From NCBI GenBank assembly GCA_001767525.1, contig MELF01000047.1:62001-126000 (forward strand): 64,000 nucleotides of DNA. Direction: 5' to 3'. The notes beneath the pieces are model-generated. The model was not told where the DNA came from and did no database searches. It worked only from the letters and a program-made list of their open reading frames with translations. The translations under genes were made by a program, and so were the position numbers. This DNA is from Acidobacteria bacterium RIFCSPLOWO2_12_FULL_68_19. Its GTDB lineage: Bacteria > Acidobacteriota > Vicinamibacteria > Vicinamibacterales > UBA2999. Positions 46,161 through 54,662 of this stretch are shown in pieces; positions within the stretch are counted from its first letter, which is position 1, and every line of letters begins with the position of its first letter.

Positions 46161-47200
46161 GCCGCGCCCGTGGAGCCGCCGAACAGCTGAAGGTTCGCGC
46201 TCACCCATTCGGCGAGCTTCGTCAGTCCTTCACGCGGCTGTATCGACGGCTTGAAACCGAATGCCGAAGCAGCCTTGTCGATGTCCGAGACGAAATAACG
46301 CAAATCCCCTTTGCGCTCCGGCTCGAACACGACCTCCGAGCGCCGGCTGGTGATCGATTCGATCAGCGAGATCGCCTCCAGCAAAGATATCGCGTGTGGC
46401 GGTCCGCCCCCGATGTTGTAAATGCCCGCGACCGGGCGCTGAAAGTAGTTCCAGAAGGCGCGCGCCGCATCGCTGGCATACAGGATGTCGCGCGTCTGCA
46501 GCCCGTTGCCGAAGATCCGGATCGGGCGCCCGGTCAGGTTCCTGATCACGAAGTTCGCCGCCCAGCCGTGATCTTCCGCACCGAGCTGCCGCGGACCGTA
46601 GATTCCCGTATATCGAAATGCCGCAGCCCTGACGCCGTAGGTGTGCCCGTACACGAGTGAATACACCTCGCCGGCGTGCTTCGACCCGTGCAACGGGGTC
46701 AGCACGCCGGTCAGCGTGGCGTGCGTTTCGGGAATGGCCGCGGGCCGGCGCGCGTAGTGCCGGCCATCTTCCGTGATTTCGTCGTTGATACCGGTGCCGT
46801 AGGTATGGATGGACGAGCAGGCGGCAACAGGAATACGGAGCAATCGCGCCGCCTCGAGGACATTGAACGTGCCGAGCGCGTTCGATTCGAAATCGAGGCG
46901 GGGGTCCTCCCACGAAATCGTCATCGCCGGCTGCGCCGCCGTGTGCGCGATGAAGTCAACGCCATCGACAGCGTCGGTCAGTGCGTCCATGTCGCGAACG
47001 TCCTGAACGACAATCTGCACACCGATTGACTCGAGGAACCTGCGGTTGTGGCTTCGCGCCTCCTCGACATCATAGCCACTGCGATCCAGTTCGTACTTCG
47101 TCAGATTGTCGTATGCCACGACGTCCCACCCATGCGAGCGGAACAGTTCGCAGACGTGTGAGCCCAGGAATCCGCAGCCGCCGGTAACGAGAATCTTCAT
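46157..47200 (-). CDS. NAD-dependent sugar epimerase/dehydratase family protein without catalytic Tyr
   Basis: A 347-residue extended SDR: KILVTGGCGFLGSHVCELF, YDNLTKYELDRSGYDV, HTAAQPAMTISWEDPRLDF (as in CDP-paratose/tyvelose 2-epimerases) and FRYTGIYGPRQLG, then FGNGLQTRDILYASDAARAF. The YxxxK site reads LHGSK (TPLHGSKHAGE), so the Tyr is Leu; CSSIHTYG precedes it. Tyr loss would impair normal proton transfer. ATG 47200 starts at the nucleotide motif. It begins the four-gene minus-strand run next to the divergent gene at 47233. Confidence 0.8.
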   Translation of the reverse strand: MKILVTGGCGFLGSHVCELFRSHGWDVVAYDNLTKYELDRSGYDVEEARSHNRRFLESIGVQIVVQDVRDMDALTDAVDGVDFIAHTAAQPAMTISWEDPRLDFESNALGTFNVLEAARLLRIPVAACSSIHTYGTGINDEITEDGRHYARRPAAIPETHATLTGVLTPLHGSKHAGEVYSLVYGHTYGVRAAAFRYTGIYGPRQLGAEDHGWAANFVIRNLTGRPIRIFGNGLQTRDILYASDAARAFWNYFQRPVAGIYNIGGGPPHAISLLEAISLIESITSRRSEVVFEPERKGDLRYFVSDIDKAASAFGFKPSIQPREGLTKLAEWVSANLQLFGGSTGAA

Positions 47201-47256
47201 GATGCGATCGGGGTCCGTACGCAACGAACTGATTGCAGTCTAGTATAAGCACGGCT
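47201..47256. promoter_or_regulatory. Short divergent promoter region
   Basis: Only about 32-56 bases lie between the divergent starts. A plus-strand TATAAG at 47244-47249 and a minus-strand TATACT at 47247-47242 overlap and could serve as -10 elements in opposite directions. No clear -35 boxes are seen. The plus-strand start of transcription would fall near the TTG at 47257. Confidence 0.35.
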
Positions 47257-50070
47257 TTGTCGATCGACCTCTCATCGCTCCGCCACGTTGGCATCCGCGT
47301 ACTCGCTGCTCCTGCTGCGTGGAGCGCGTACATTGTCCTCCCGGCCCGTGGATGGGGCTGGCTCGACGGCGTGCCTCTCGGATGGTTCGAAGCGGCCGCA
47401 CTCGCGCTCGTCTGGTGGACGTGGGCAACCGGCCGTCATCTGCCGGGCATGCGCGTCCTTGCCGCCCTCGCTGTCGCGAAGCTGGTACTCGGCGCAGCCT
47501 TCGTGGATCGTGGCTTTGTCGCGCAGTACTACGCGAACGACACGTGGACGCCCCCTGCGGAACGAAGCATCGAGTTTCGCAGCCAGCCGTTCACGTGGAG
47601 GGACGAACGGCTGTGGTTCGGCAGTACTGGTGCACCGGATCTCCCGCTCTACTTCTATAACAACGTCCGCTGGAATTATTACCAGCCCACGGAGCCGAAG
47701 CGCGACCGGCTCGCATACTCGGCGGAGTGGACCGGTTTCCTGCGCACCGACACCGCGTCGGCGGATGCGACGTTCTATGTCGACGGGGGGCCAGGTGTCT
47801 CGGCCGAGCTTTCAGTCGACGGCCGTCCAGTGATCGCGCGCGATGCTGCCTTACCTCGAACCGGCTCGGTCAGAGTCGGGGCCGGCTGGCACGCGCTCAC
47901 GGTAAGGGTGAAGGCGCCGTACGGCTCCACGCGGCGATTCGAGGCTGGCGAAATCGTCAACGGCACGCGGCGGCCCTTTGATGCCAGTCGTGTCTCTATC
48001 AGACCGGTCGGCGCTGTGCGCCGGGTGGTCGACACCACTCTGCGCTGGACGACGGGCTTCGTCGATGCCGCAATCCTGTTGTGGCTCGGTCTGCTCGTGT
48101 TGCAGCGCGCGCGACATGCCGCACGTGAACTTCGGATCGGTCGATTGCTGTGGCTCGTCGCGATCATGGAAGCACTGTGGTTCGCGGCGCCGCACATTGG
48201 CCGCATGACCGTACTCAGCGGTGGCAACGACTGGCTGATGTATGAACATCTGTCGCGCGCGATCGCGTTGGGCGATCCGCTATTGAGACAGCCGGGACCC
48301 GGCGGCGGTCAGGGAAGCCCCTTGTACTTTCAACCCCTCTATCCGTATTTCCTCGCTCTCAGTCATCTCAGCTTCGGAGAGGGTCTGTTCGGCGCGATCC
48401 TGGTCCAGCGCCTGTTGCTCGTTGCCGCGATCGGCTGGGCCGCGGCGATGACAAGGCATGCCTTCGGACAGCGGGCCGGCTGGATTGCACTGATCGGCGG
48501 CGGCGCTTTTCTGTACGCCAAAGCCGGTCGATGGACGAACGTGCTCCTATCGGAGCCGTTCTTCATGCCGCTGCTGGTCGGGTGGGCCGCACTGCTCGTA
48601 GCTCTCGCCAGCGGGCAGCCATCCTGGCGGCAGGTGGGAGCCGCCGGCGTCGTCGGCGGCATCGCCACGCTGACCAGACCGACCCTCCTCGCGGCATGGC
48701 CGCCAATCCTCCTGCTCTGGTGGGCATCGCTACGTTCGCGCCGTGGTGGTCGCTATCTGACCGGCCTTCTGATCGTGCTGCTTGCCGTCGTCAATCTCTT
48801 GACGATCAGGAACTGGATTGTCGCCGACCGTTTCATTTTTTCGCCAACCAGCTTCGGCCCCAGTTTGTACGCCGGTAACGAGCCGACACGTCCGCTGGAC
48901 GAACCACCGGCCGGGCGAGCCATCGTCTATGAGCGCCTCGGGCTCGACGGCAACGTGCGCCGCGTCGCCGAATTCGCGCTTCAAGCGCCCGGTGATTTCG
49001 TCCGCGGCCTGGGCAACAAGGCACTGTACACGGTGGGGTTCTTCGGCTGGAGCGGTCTGGACGGAGGAATCGGAATATCGTGGCTCTACGTCGGCATGTG
49101 GGTGCTGGCGGGGGCCGGCGCCATCCGGATCCTGGCCGCATCTCCCGCTCCGTTGGGTCCTGCGGTGTGGCTCCCGGCTGCAGGGGCGCTCAGCCATGCG
49201 GCGGCGGTCGTGCTGGTCTTCCCGCACGGCTATACCGATCGCCTCATCGTCCCGCTCTATCCGTTGCTGATTCCGTACGCCGCATTCGCCGTTGAGCCGG
49301 TGCTGCCGGCGTTCCTGTTGGCCGCCGCCCGGCTGCGAGGGGTGCCGCAGCTTGCGGCTGCCTGGATCCGCCGCCACATCATCCCCATCGCTCGACCCAT
49401 ACTTCGGGAGCGCCGACACTGGACCTACCTGGCGTACACCGGCGCGGTCATCCAATGGCAGCAGGGCCTCGAACTGCTGACCGCGCTGCTGCTGCCGGCG
49501 ACCGCGCTTGCCGTCGCTCGCGTGACGCGCCATGACCTGCTGCATCGCCTGGCTGCAGGAGCCGTCTGGACCGCCGCGCTGACGCGCGTGGCGATGGCCG
49601 GCAGCCAATCGGCGGAAGCGCTGCACGATCCGTTGTTCTGGGGACTGGTCGCGGCAGCCGCCGTCGCTCTCTCGGCGGCGACCGGCCGCTGGCCGGTCGT
49701 GGCGATGGCGACTGCCGCGGTGGGCGGCGCCTGCACCACGACGGCACTGCTGCTCCTCGGGTTCGGCGGTGTCGACGCCAGCTTCCCGGACCTTCGCCTG
49801 ACGACCGCCGGTCAATCGCTCGACGCGCTCTTCCAGCAGTTCGGTCCTCTCGGGGCGCTGTGCCTGATTGGCGTGTGCGTCCAGGCGGTCCTGCCGCGCG
49901 GCGCAGGTGGGTTCGGAACAGGTCGCATCGCCGCCGCGGCACGCGGCGCGCTTGCCGCCGGCTTCGTGCTGGCACTCGCCGGAGCGGTGCCGGGCCCAGG
50001 CGTCGACGCGCGCCTCTGGCTCGTGTCGCTCGGGATTCTCCTGGGCCTGGTGGAGGCAAGGGCGCGTTGA
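47233..50070 (+). CDS. Large GT-C membrane protein with PA14-like periplasmic domain
   Basis: Up to 945 residues. The start is TTG, either 47233 or 47257; the latter fits the -10 at 47244. After three helices comes a soluble domain (about residues 95-260) with VAQYYANDTW, AEWTGFLRTDTASADATFYVDGGPGVSAELSVDGRPV and GWHALTVRVKAPYG, the look of a PA14 carbohydrate-binding domain. The membrane core has GGNDWLMYEHLSRAIALGDP, an acidic GT-C loop, and about 15 helices. The last about 225 residues (from WTYLAYTGAV) form an extra membrane part, also found alone at 40312-40989. Likely a periplasmic glycosyltransferase that binds glycan. Confidence 0.75.
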   Translation: MQSSISTALSIDLSSLRHVGIRVLAAPAAWSAYIVLPARGWGWLDGVPLGWFEAAALALVWWTWATGRHLPGMRVLAALAVAKLVLGAAFVDRGFVAQYYANDTWTPPAERSIEFRSQPFTWRDERLWFGSTGAPDLPLYFYNNVRWNYYQPTEPKRDRLAYSAEWTGFLRTDTASADATFYVDGGPGVSAELSVDGRPVIARDAALPRTGSVRVGAGWHALTVRVKAPYGSTRRFEAGEIVNGTRRPFDASRVSIRPVGAVRRVVDTTLRWTTGFVDAAILLWLGLLVLQRARHAARELRIGRLLWLVAIMEALWFAAPHIGRMTVLSGGNDWLMYEHLSRAIALGDPLLRQPGPGGGQGSPLYFQPLYPYFLALSHLSFGEGLFGAILVQRLLLVAAIGWAAAMTRHAFGQRAGWIALIGGGAFLYAKAGRWTNVLLSEPFFMPLLVGWAALLVALASGQPSWRQVGAAGVVGGIATLTRPTLLAAWPPILLLWWASLRSRRGGRYLTGLLIVLLAVVNLLTIRNWIVADRFIFSPTSFGPSLYAGNEPTRPLDEPPAGRAIVYERLGLDGNVRRVAEFALQAPGDFVRGLGNKALYTVGFFGWSGLDGGIGISWLYVGMWVLAGAGAIRILAASPAPLGPAVWLPAAGALSHAAAVVLVFPHGYTDRLIVPLYPLLIPYAAFAVEPVLPAFLLAAARLRGVPQLAAAWIRRHIIPIARPILRERRHWTYLAYTGAVIQWQQGLELLTALLLPATALAVARVTRHDLLHRLAAGAVWTAALTRVAMAGSQSAEALHDPLFWGLVAAAAVALSAATGRWPVVAMATAAVGGACTTTALLLLGFGGVDASFPDLRLTTAGQSLDALFQQFGPLGALCLIGVCVQAVLPRGAGGFGTGRIAAAARGALAAGFVLALAGAVPGPGVDARLWLVSLGILLGLVEARAR

Positions 50071-50280
50071 AGGACACGAGCCCGTGACGACCGGCCTTGA
50101 AGCAGCCGTGCCGATGACGCGGCCGGTCTGTTCACTCGAAGTGCCGGACACGCCCGAGGAGCTTTCGGCAGGACGCCTGATATCGCGCACGGCACCCGTT
50201 TCAGGTGGGCTCGCCGTCATGATCCGAGACGAGGATCGGTGGTATTGAGCGTGCGCCACGTGAGTATTACCATTGGGCCC

Positions 50281-50505
50281 ATGGAGACCGTGACGCTGAA
50301 ACTGGACCGCCGGCACATCCAGCGACTCAAGAATCATGCAGAGTCCACCGGGCGCTCTCAGGCGGCAGTGGTCCGCGACCTCATCGACCGCCACCTGGGC
50401 CGACGGAAACCGTCGCTGCACGAGCAGGCCAAGGATCTCTGCGGGGCGGTCTCCGGCGCGAGAGACACGTCGACCCGGAAGCTCGCGGGCTATGGCCGCA
50501 ACTAG
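50281..50505 (+). CDS. Ribbon-helix-helix antitoxin-like protein
   Basis: A 74-residue protein starting METVTLKLDRRHIQRLKNHAESTGRSQAAVVRDLIDRHLG: one beta strand followed by two helices, the ribbon-helix-helix DNA-binding fold of VapB/CopG antitoxins. The tail would bind the toxin. It overlaps the first 14 bases of the PIN toxin remnant. The upstream stretch 50071-50280 shows nothing else. With its toxin broken, it may be an orphan regulator or simply decaying. Confidence 0.75.
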   Translation: METVTLKLDRRHIQRLKNHAESTGRSQAAVVRDLIDRHLGRRKPSLHEQAKDLCGAVSGARDTSTRKLAGYGRN

Positions 50506-50660
50506 AGTCCTCTTGGATACAGGCCCGCTCGCCGCCTATCTCAATCGACACGACCGGCATCACCAGTGGGCGGTGGCAGGTCTTCACGACCGACAAGGAC
50601 TTCCTGGTGTATCGTCGAAAGGGTCGCCACGTCATCCCGTTGCTGTCGCCCTATTCATAG
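50492..50660 (+). pseudogene. PIN-domain (VapC) toxin remnant, internally deleted and frameshifted
   Basis: It begins MAATRVLLDTGPLAAYLNRHDRHHQWAVA, the intact N-terminus of a PIN nuclease with its first catalytic Asp. It then continues in another frame as VFTTDKDFLVYRRKGRHVIPLLSPYS and TAG at 50658-50660, the typical PIN C-terminus. The two ends are joined directly near 50580; roughly 80 residues with the central acidic residues are missing. The toxin cannot be functional. Confidence 0.82.
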
Positions 50661-50895
50661 CAGCGACACCTCCGACGACTCGCTGTTGGACGTACACCGA
50701 TCGCTCGTCACGCGAGGCGTGATTGCGCCGCTGGCCGATGAAGACCGTGAGGTTCGGCGGTGGCTCGACTGGGAATTGGCGCCGCTCATCGAGGGGCACT
50801 TCCACGTCTGGGTAGACGTGCAGGATTGCCATCTTCGAATCAGTCGACCGCCGGCGTGGATACGATGTCGGGACGCCGCGCGTTCCCGGCCTGGA
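50661..50895. other. Non-coding or decayed stretch
   Basis: No convincing gene. Short plus-strand segments in different frames (for example RRWLDWELAPLIEGHFHVW and later GYDVGTPRVPGLDYDTTW) could be remnants of a degraded gene, but I cannot name it. It separates the broken VapBC pair from the RES toxin gene. Confidence 0.3.
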
Positions 50896-51450
50896 CTACG
50901 ACACGACGTGGTGACGAGGGGGCTTCAGATGGCGCACACGCCCGAGGATCTCGTCCGCAGGACGTCCCTCGTACGCGGCACGCCACCCCACCAGCGATGG
51001 ACGGCGGCCATACAGCACAATCGTGCGCGCATCCCGCGGCGGCCCCGCTTTGAGCCCGGCATCGACGCGGTACCCATGCGCGCCGCCGGGCCCCAGCGCC
51101 GCAGACGGCGCCTCCAGACGCACGAGCGCACGCGCCCGCAGCGCCCGTGCGGCTTCACGGCACGCGGCGTAACTGGACAGCCCCCCGGTAACGGTTTTCA
51201 GCGGCAGATCCGGGGCGACGGCCGGCTCCGCATCGGGGATCTCGACCGCCCAGAGCGCGCGCCGCAGCGTCGCGACGTCGGCAGGATCGCGGATTTCCTC
51301 ATGGCGGAGGAGCTCGGCCCATGCGCCGTCGGGTGTGTCGGAGAAGTACTGCGCAGGGCCCTCCCCTTCGGCGTGCCAGCGTGCCGCCGGCTGCGCGGCG
51401 TCTTCCCACAGGAACGGGAGACGGGGATCGGCGTGGCGAAAGACGATCAC
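50896..51450 (-). CDS. RES-domain toxin
   Basis: A 184-residue protein with the RES-domain layout: FRHADPRL at the N-terminus, AARWHAEGEGPAQYFSDTPDGAWAELLRHEE (Arg, Tyr and Glu of the NAD-binding pocket). RES toxins degrade or use NAD+ and are paired with Xre-type antitoxins encoded just upstream. Here the start overlaps the stop of the Xre-like gene by 4 bases, as in a typical operon. Length is normal and no disruption is seen, so the toxin is probably intact. Confidence 0.82.
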   Translation of the reverse strand: MIVFRHADPRLPFLWEDAAQPAARWHAEGEGPAQYFSDTPDGAWAELLRHEEIRDPADVATLRRALWAVEIPDAEPAVAPDLPLKTVTGGLSSYAACREAARALRARALVRLEAPSAALGPGGAHGYRVDAGLKAGPPRDARTIVLYGRRPSLVGWRAAYEGRPADEILGRVRHLKPPRHHVVS

Positions 51451-52070
51451 GTCGCCGGCGAGGAGACGAGCGCGCGAGCCAGATCGCGAACGGCACGCGG
51501 TCCGGCGTCTTCAGGCTGCCAGTCTCCACGGAGTATCTGCGCAGGCGATCGCCCGTCGAGCCGCGCGCGCACCCGCTCGAACCAGCGCCGAATGCCAATC
51601 TCGTTGTAGGCGCCGGCCAGGTCCCCGACAATCAGCGCGAGGCAGTGCAGCCGCGCCGCAACCGCGTCGGGCGTCCGGCGGTCGCCCCTCGCGTACCGCA
51701 CGACGCTCGCCGGCGAGATGCCGAGGAGCGATGCCAGCTGGTCGCGCTCGACAATCTCCAGAACACGGCCCCACTCAGTGGCCGGCAGCGGCGACTCCTC
51801 GAGCAGCGCGCCGATCTCGCGCAACCGTTCGATGACGAGGGCCGGAGCGTCGGGCCAGGCCCGCATCACGTCGGCCGCCGCCGATTCGCCGATGCCCGCC
51901 TCGCGGACGCGCAGCACGGCCCGCTTCACGGCTGGGTACGTCAGCGCGGTGAAGTCGGGGCTCTCGTCCACGAGGCCCACCGCGTGCGCCTTGCGCACGA
52001 GCTCCGCGGCGGCCTGGCCAACCCCTTCTTCCGCGAGCAGATCCACATCGGACATTGAATGGATCTTCAT
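51447..52070 (-). CDS. Xre/MbcA-type antitoxin of the RES pair
   Basis: A 207-residue protein. A helix-turn-helix-like region lies in the middle (DQLASLLGISPASVVRYARGDRRTPDAVAARLHCLALIVGDLAGAYNEIGIRRWFERVRARLDGRSPAQIL), matching the DUF2384/MbcA arrangement with the toxin-binding tail DGRSPAQIL. The N-terminal about 100 residues are an extra helical domain. ATG 52070 was chosen as the first start after an imperfect palindrome at 52088-52107; ATG 52055 is possible. The much longer open frame upstream is a shadow of the carbamoyltransferase gene. Confidence 0.8.
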   Translation of the reverse strand: MKIHSMSDVDLLAEEGVGQAAAELVRKAHAVGLVDESPDFTALTYPAVKRAVLRVREAGIGESAAADVMRAWPDAPALVIERLREIGALLEESPLPATEWGRVLEIVERDQLASLLGISPASVVRYARGDRRTPDAVAARLHCLALIVGDLAGAYNEIGIRRWFERVRARLDGRSPAQILRGDWQPEDAGPRAVRDLARALVSSPAT

Positions 52071-52087
52071 ATGAGTCCAATATCGAT

Positions 52088-52107
52088 CCACATTGTAGCC
52101 AGTGTGG
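52088..52107. promoter_or_regulatory. Candidate operator of the RES-Xre operon
   Basis: Imperfect palindrome CCACATTG-TAGC-CAGTGTGG (7 of 8 pairs), 18 bases before the antitoxin start, where an Xre-type antitoxin would be expected to repress its own operon. Inferred from symmetry and place. Confidence 0.4.
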
Positions 52108-52159
52108 CTCCGGCCTGTCAAACGCCGGCCCGCCTTGTGGTTGCGCAGTGCCTTCCAGG

Positions 52160-54049
52160 TCAGCCGAGGGGAACGGCGGCCTCTCGCAGGGCTGCCGGCA
52201 GCAGGACGGTGGGCTTCACAAGGAAGTACGACTCGAGAACGAGCACGTCGATCTGCGTCTTCAAGAAACAGCGATAGGCATCCTCGGGCGTGCAGACGAT
52301 CGGCTCGTCCTTGACGTTGAACGACGTGTTCACGATCACGGGACAGCCGGTCAGCGCCTCGAACGCGTGGATGATGTCGTAGTAGAGCGGGTTCTCCTCG
52401 CGCCGCACCGTTTGAATCCGCGCCGAGTCGTCCACGTGGGTGATCGCCGGCACGGTCGATCGCGGCACCTTCAGCTTCTCGATCCCGAACAACTGCTCCG
52501 TCCCCGGCGGCACCGGCACGCGCCGCGACTCGGCCACGCCGGCTACGAGCAGCATGTACGGACTCTCGTAGTCCATCTCGAACCATTCGGCCACCCGTTC
52601 CCGCAGCACGGCCGGCGCAAACGGCCGGAACGACTCGCGGAACTTGATCTTCAGATTCAGCACCGACTGCATGGCCGGCGACCGTGCGTCGGCGATGATC
52701 GAGCGGCACCCGAGCGCGCGCGGGCCGAACTCCATCCGGCCCTGGAACAACCCGACGACCTTGCCGGCCGCCATGAGCTGCGCGACCACGCCGGGGAGCT
52801 CGGCGCGCGGCAGCCGCTCGCCCGCAATCCCCTGCTGTCGCAGCCAGGCCCCAATCTCCTCGTCCGAGAAACGGGGCCCGAGCAGCGCCCCCTGCATCTC
52901 GTCGGCATACGGCGCAGGACTCTGGTCCGGCTGAAGCCGGACGCCACGTACCGAAGTGCGCGGCGCCCAGGCCCCACGCGCCTCCGCGCTCACGCGCGGC
53001 TTGCCGAGATACCGGTGCCACAACGCGTACGCGACGCCGAGCGCGCCGCCGGCGTCGCCTGCAGCCGGCTGGACCCAGATGTCCTCGAACGGTCCCTCGC
53101 GCAGCAGCCGGCCGTTGCCGACGCAGTTGAGCGCCACGCCGCCGGCCAGGCAGAGCCGCCTCGACCCGGTTTCGCGCTGGGCCGTCCGGGCCATCCGCAG
53201 CATCACTTCTTCGACGACCTCCTGCACCGACCGCGCGAGATCCATCTCGCGCTCGGTGACCGGACCGTCCGGCTGGCGGGGCGGCCCTCCGAAGAGACGC
53301 GCGAAGCGATCGCCGGTCATCATCAGTCCGTGCACGAACTCGAAGTACTCGAGGTTCAACGTGATGCTGCCGTCGTCGTGGATGTCAACGATCTGGTTGC
53401 GGATCGCCTGGACGTACTTCGGCTCGCCGTACGGGGCGAGCCCCATCACCTTGTACTCGCCCTCGTTCACCTTGAAGCCCGTGAAGTACGTGAACGCCGA
53501 GTAGAGCAGGCCGACCGAATGTGGAAACCGCATCTCCCGGAGCATGGTGATCTCCGCACCGCGCCCCTGACCGATGGACGAGGTGGTCCACTCGCCCACG
53601 CCGTCGATCGTCAAGATCGCGGCCTCCTCGAACGGGGAGGGATAGAAGGCGGAGGCGGCGTGCGATTCGTGATGGTCGCCGAACAGGATCTTCCGCGTCG
53701 TGCCGAGCTCGCGCTGAATCCCGTCGGCCATCCAGAGCTTCTGCCCGAGCCACAGCGGCATCGCCATCAGGTACGACCGGAGCCCCCGCGGCGCCGACGC
53801 GATGTAGCTCTCGAGCAGCCGCTCGAACTTGACGAGCGGCTTCTCGTAGAAGCCGATGGCGTCCACCTGGTCGATGCGGAGACCCGCTTCCTTCAGGCAG
53901 TAGGCGACCGCGTGGGATGGGAAGCGCTCGTCGTGCTTCTTGCGCGTGAAGCGCTCTTCCTGCGCGGCGGCGACAATCCGGCCGTCCACGAGCAGGCAGG
54001 CCGCCGAATCGTGGTAGTAGGCCGAAATGCCGAGGACAGTTGACGGCAT
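52160..54049 (-). CDS. NodU/CmcH-family O-carbamoyltransferase (SxtI-like)
   Basis: A 629-residue protein. The N-terminal YrdC-like/ASKHA part has GISAYYHDSAACLLVDGRIVAAAQEERFTRKKHD and LFGDHHESHAASAFYPSPF with the metal-binding HxxxH; later come LAGGVALNCVGNG, GRMEFGPRALGCRSI and PVIVNTSFNVKDEPIV. It transfers carbamoyl from carbamoyl phosphate via an adenylate to hydroxyls of sugars or natural products. About 25 extra residues near 375-400 (including VRGVRLQPDQ) come from a hairpin repeat inserted in frame. The ATG directly abuts a MITE-like element, so its natural leader is gone; no ribosome binding site is visible. Confidence 0.92.
   Translation of the reverse strand: MPSTVLGISAYYHDSAACLLVDGRIVAAAQEERFTRKKHDERFPSHAVAYCLKEAGLRIDQVDAIGFYEKPLVKFERLLESYIASAPRGLRSYLMAMPLWLGQKLWMADGIQRELGTTRKILFGDHHESHAASAFYPSPFEEAAILTIDGVGEWTTSSIGQGRGAEITMLREMRFPHSVGLLYSAFTYFTGFKVNEGEYKVMGLAPYGEPKYVQAIRNQIVDIHDDGSITLNLEYFEFVHGLMMTGDRFARLFGGPPRQPDGPVTEREMDLARSVQEVVEEVMLRMARTAQRETGSRRLCLAGGVALNCVGNGRLLREGPFEDIWVQPAAGDAGGALGVAYALWHRYLGKPRVSAEARGAWAPRTSVRGVRLQPDQSPAPYADEMQGALLGPRFSDEEIGAWLRQQGIAGERLPRAELPGVVAQLMAAGKVVGLFQGRMEFGPRALGCRSIIADARSPAMQSVLNLKIKFRESFRPFAPAVLRERVAEWFEMDYESPYMLLVAGVAESRRVPVPPGTEQLFGIEKLKVPRSTVPAITHVDDSARIQTVRREENPLYYDIIHAFEALTGCPVIVNTSFNVKDEPIVCTPEDAYRCFLKTQIDVLVLESYFLVKPTVLLPAALREAAVPLG
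52925..52942. repeat. GC hairpin repeat inside the carbamoyltransferase gene
   Basis: GTCCGGCT-GA-AGCCGGAC, an 8-bp perfect stem. Read on the gene strand it gives VRLQPD. It lies in the part where the protein is longer than its family, so it looks like a dispersed palindromic repeat captured in frame. Confidence 0.6.
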
Positions 54050-54333
54050 CTAGGAGCCTGTCCGAGTAATAGCATGGGCCGCGTTCCGAGCGCCGCGCCG
54101 GCAGATGCCAGGCGACGCGACGCAGGCAATGCCGGGGCGCATTGGCGAGGAGCGGCAACGCCGCAGATGCCGGTGCGCCGCCGGAACCCGCAGGGCGCAT
54201 GGGGGTTGCGGGCGAGCTCGGCGTTGCTCGTCGTCGCCGATGCGCACTGGCATCGCCTCCTCCTCGCGCCTTGATCTCGTCTCGCAAGCCCCATGCGCGC
54301 GACCCATATGCTATTACTCGGACAGGCTCCTAG
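54050..54333. mobile_element. MITE-like non-autonomous element with CTAG target duplication
   Basis: Perfect 22-bp terminal inverted repeats begin GAGCCTGTCCGAGTAATAGC (54054-54075) and end as the reverse complement (54308-54329); similarity continues inward with small gaps. Both ends are flanked by CTAG (54050-54053 and 54330-54333), a likely 4-bp target duplication of the YTAR type seen with IS5-like elements. The 276-bp interior is GC-rich and has no transposase. It sits directly upstream of the carbamoyltransferase ATG (54049). Confidence 0.75.
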
Positions 54334-54362
54334 GCTCGAACAAGCCCCAGGGCTGCCATAGC

Positions 54363-54392
54363 TTGACGGTGGATCGATGCTGGCATCATACT
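54363..54392 (+). promoter_or_regulatory. Promoter of the VapBC operon
   Basis: TTGACG (54363-54368), an 18-base spacer and CATACT (54387-54392). Transcription would start close to the ATG at 54402, giving an almost leaderless message. Autoregulation by the antitoxin is expected here but no clear operator is seen. Confidence 0.5.
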
Positions 54393-54401
54393 GCAACTAT
54401 C

Positions 54402-54662
54402 ATGACGTCACGAACGATGATCTATCTCGAAGGCGAGCAGCTCGAGGCGCTGAAGCAGCGGGCGAGAGCCGAGCGCATTTCCGTGGCCGAACTCGTTCGC
54501 CGTCTCGTGCGCCAGTATCTTGCCGCTTCTGCCGGCGCCCCCCGTACTCCGCCCGACGTCTTCGCGCGAATCGTCGATCTCGGCGCCAGCGGACACGCCG
54601 ATGTCGCCGACCGGCACGACCGGTACCTGGCCGACGCGCTCCACCGTGAACACCTTCGTTGA
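54402..54662 (+). CDS. VapB-like antitoxin
   Basis: An 86-residue protein: MTSRTMIYLEGEQLEALKQRARAERISVAELVRRLVRQYLA forms a ribbon-helix-helix (a strand with two helices). The rest (VFARIVDLGASGHADVADRHDRYLADALHRE) is the disordered toxin-binding tail common in this class. ATG 54402 follows the promoter at 54363-54392; ATG 54417 is an alternative. Its end overlaps the toxin start by 17 bases. Confidence 0.82.
   Translation: MTSRTMIYLEGEQLEALKQRARAERISVAELVRRLVRQYLAASAGAPRTPPDVFARIVDLGASGHADVADRHDRYLADALHREHLR

Noticed and set aside
52071-53021. Extension of the Xre antitoxin to 524 residues
   Set aside because: It overlaps the conserved carbamoyltransferase coding sequence in another frame and is compositionally a shadow.
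52055-54043. 662-residue plus-strand open frame
   Set aside because: It is wholly antisense to the carbamoyltransferase, whose motifs are intact.
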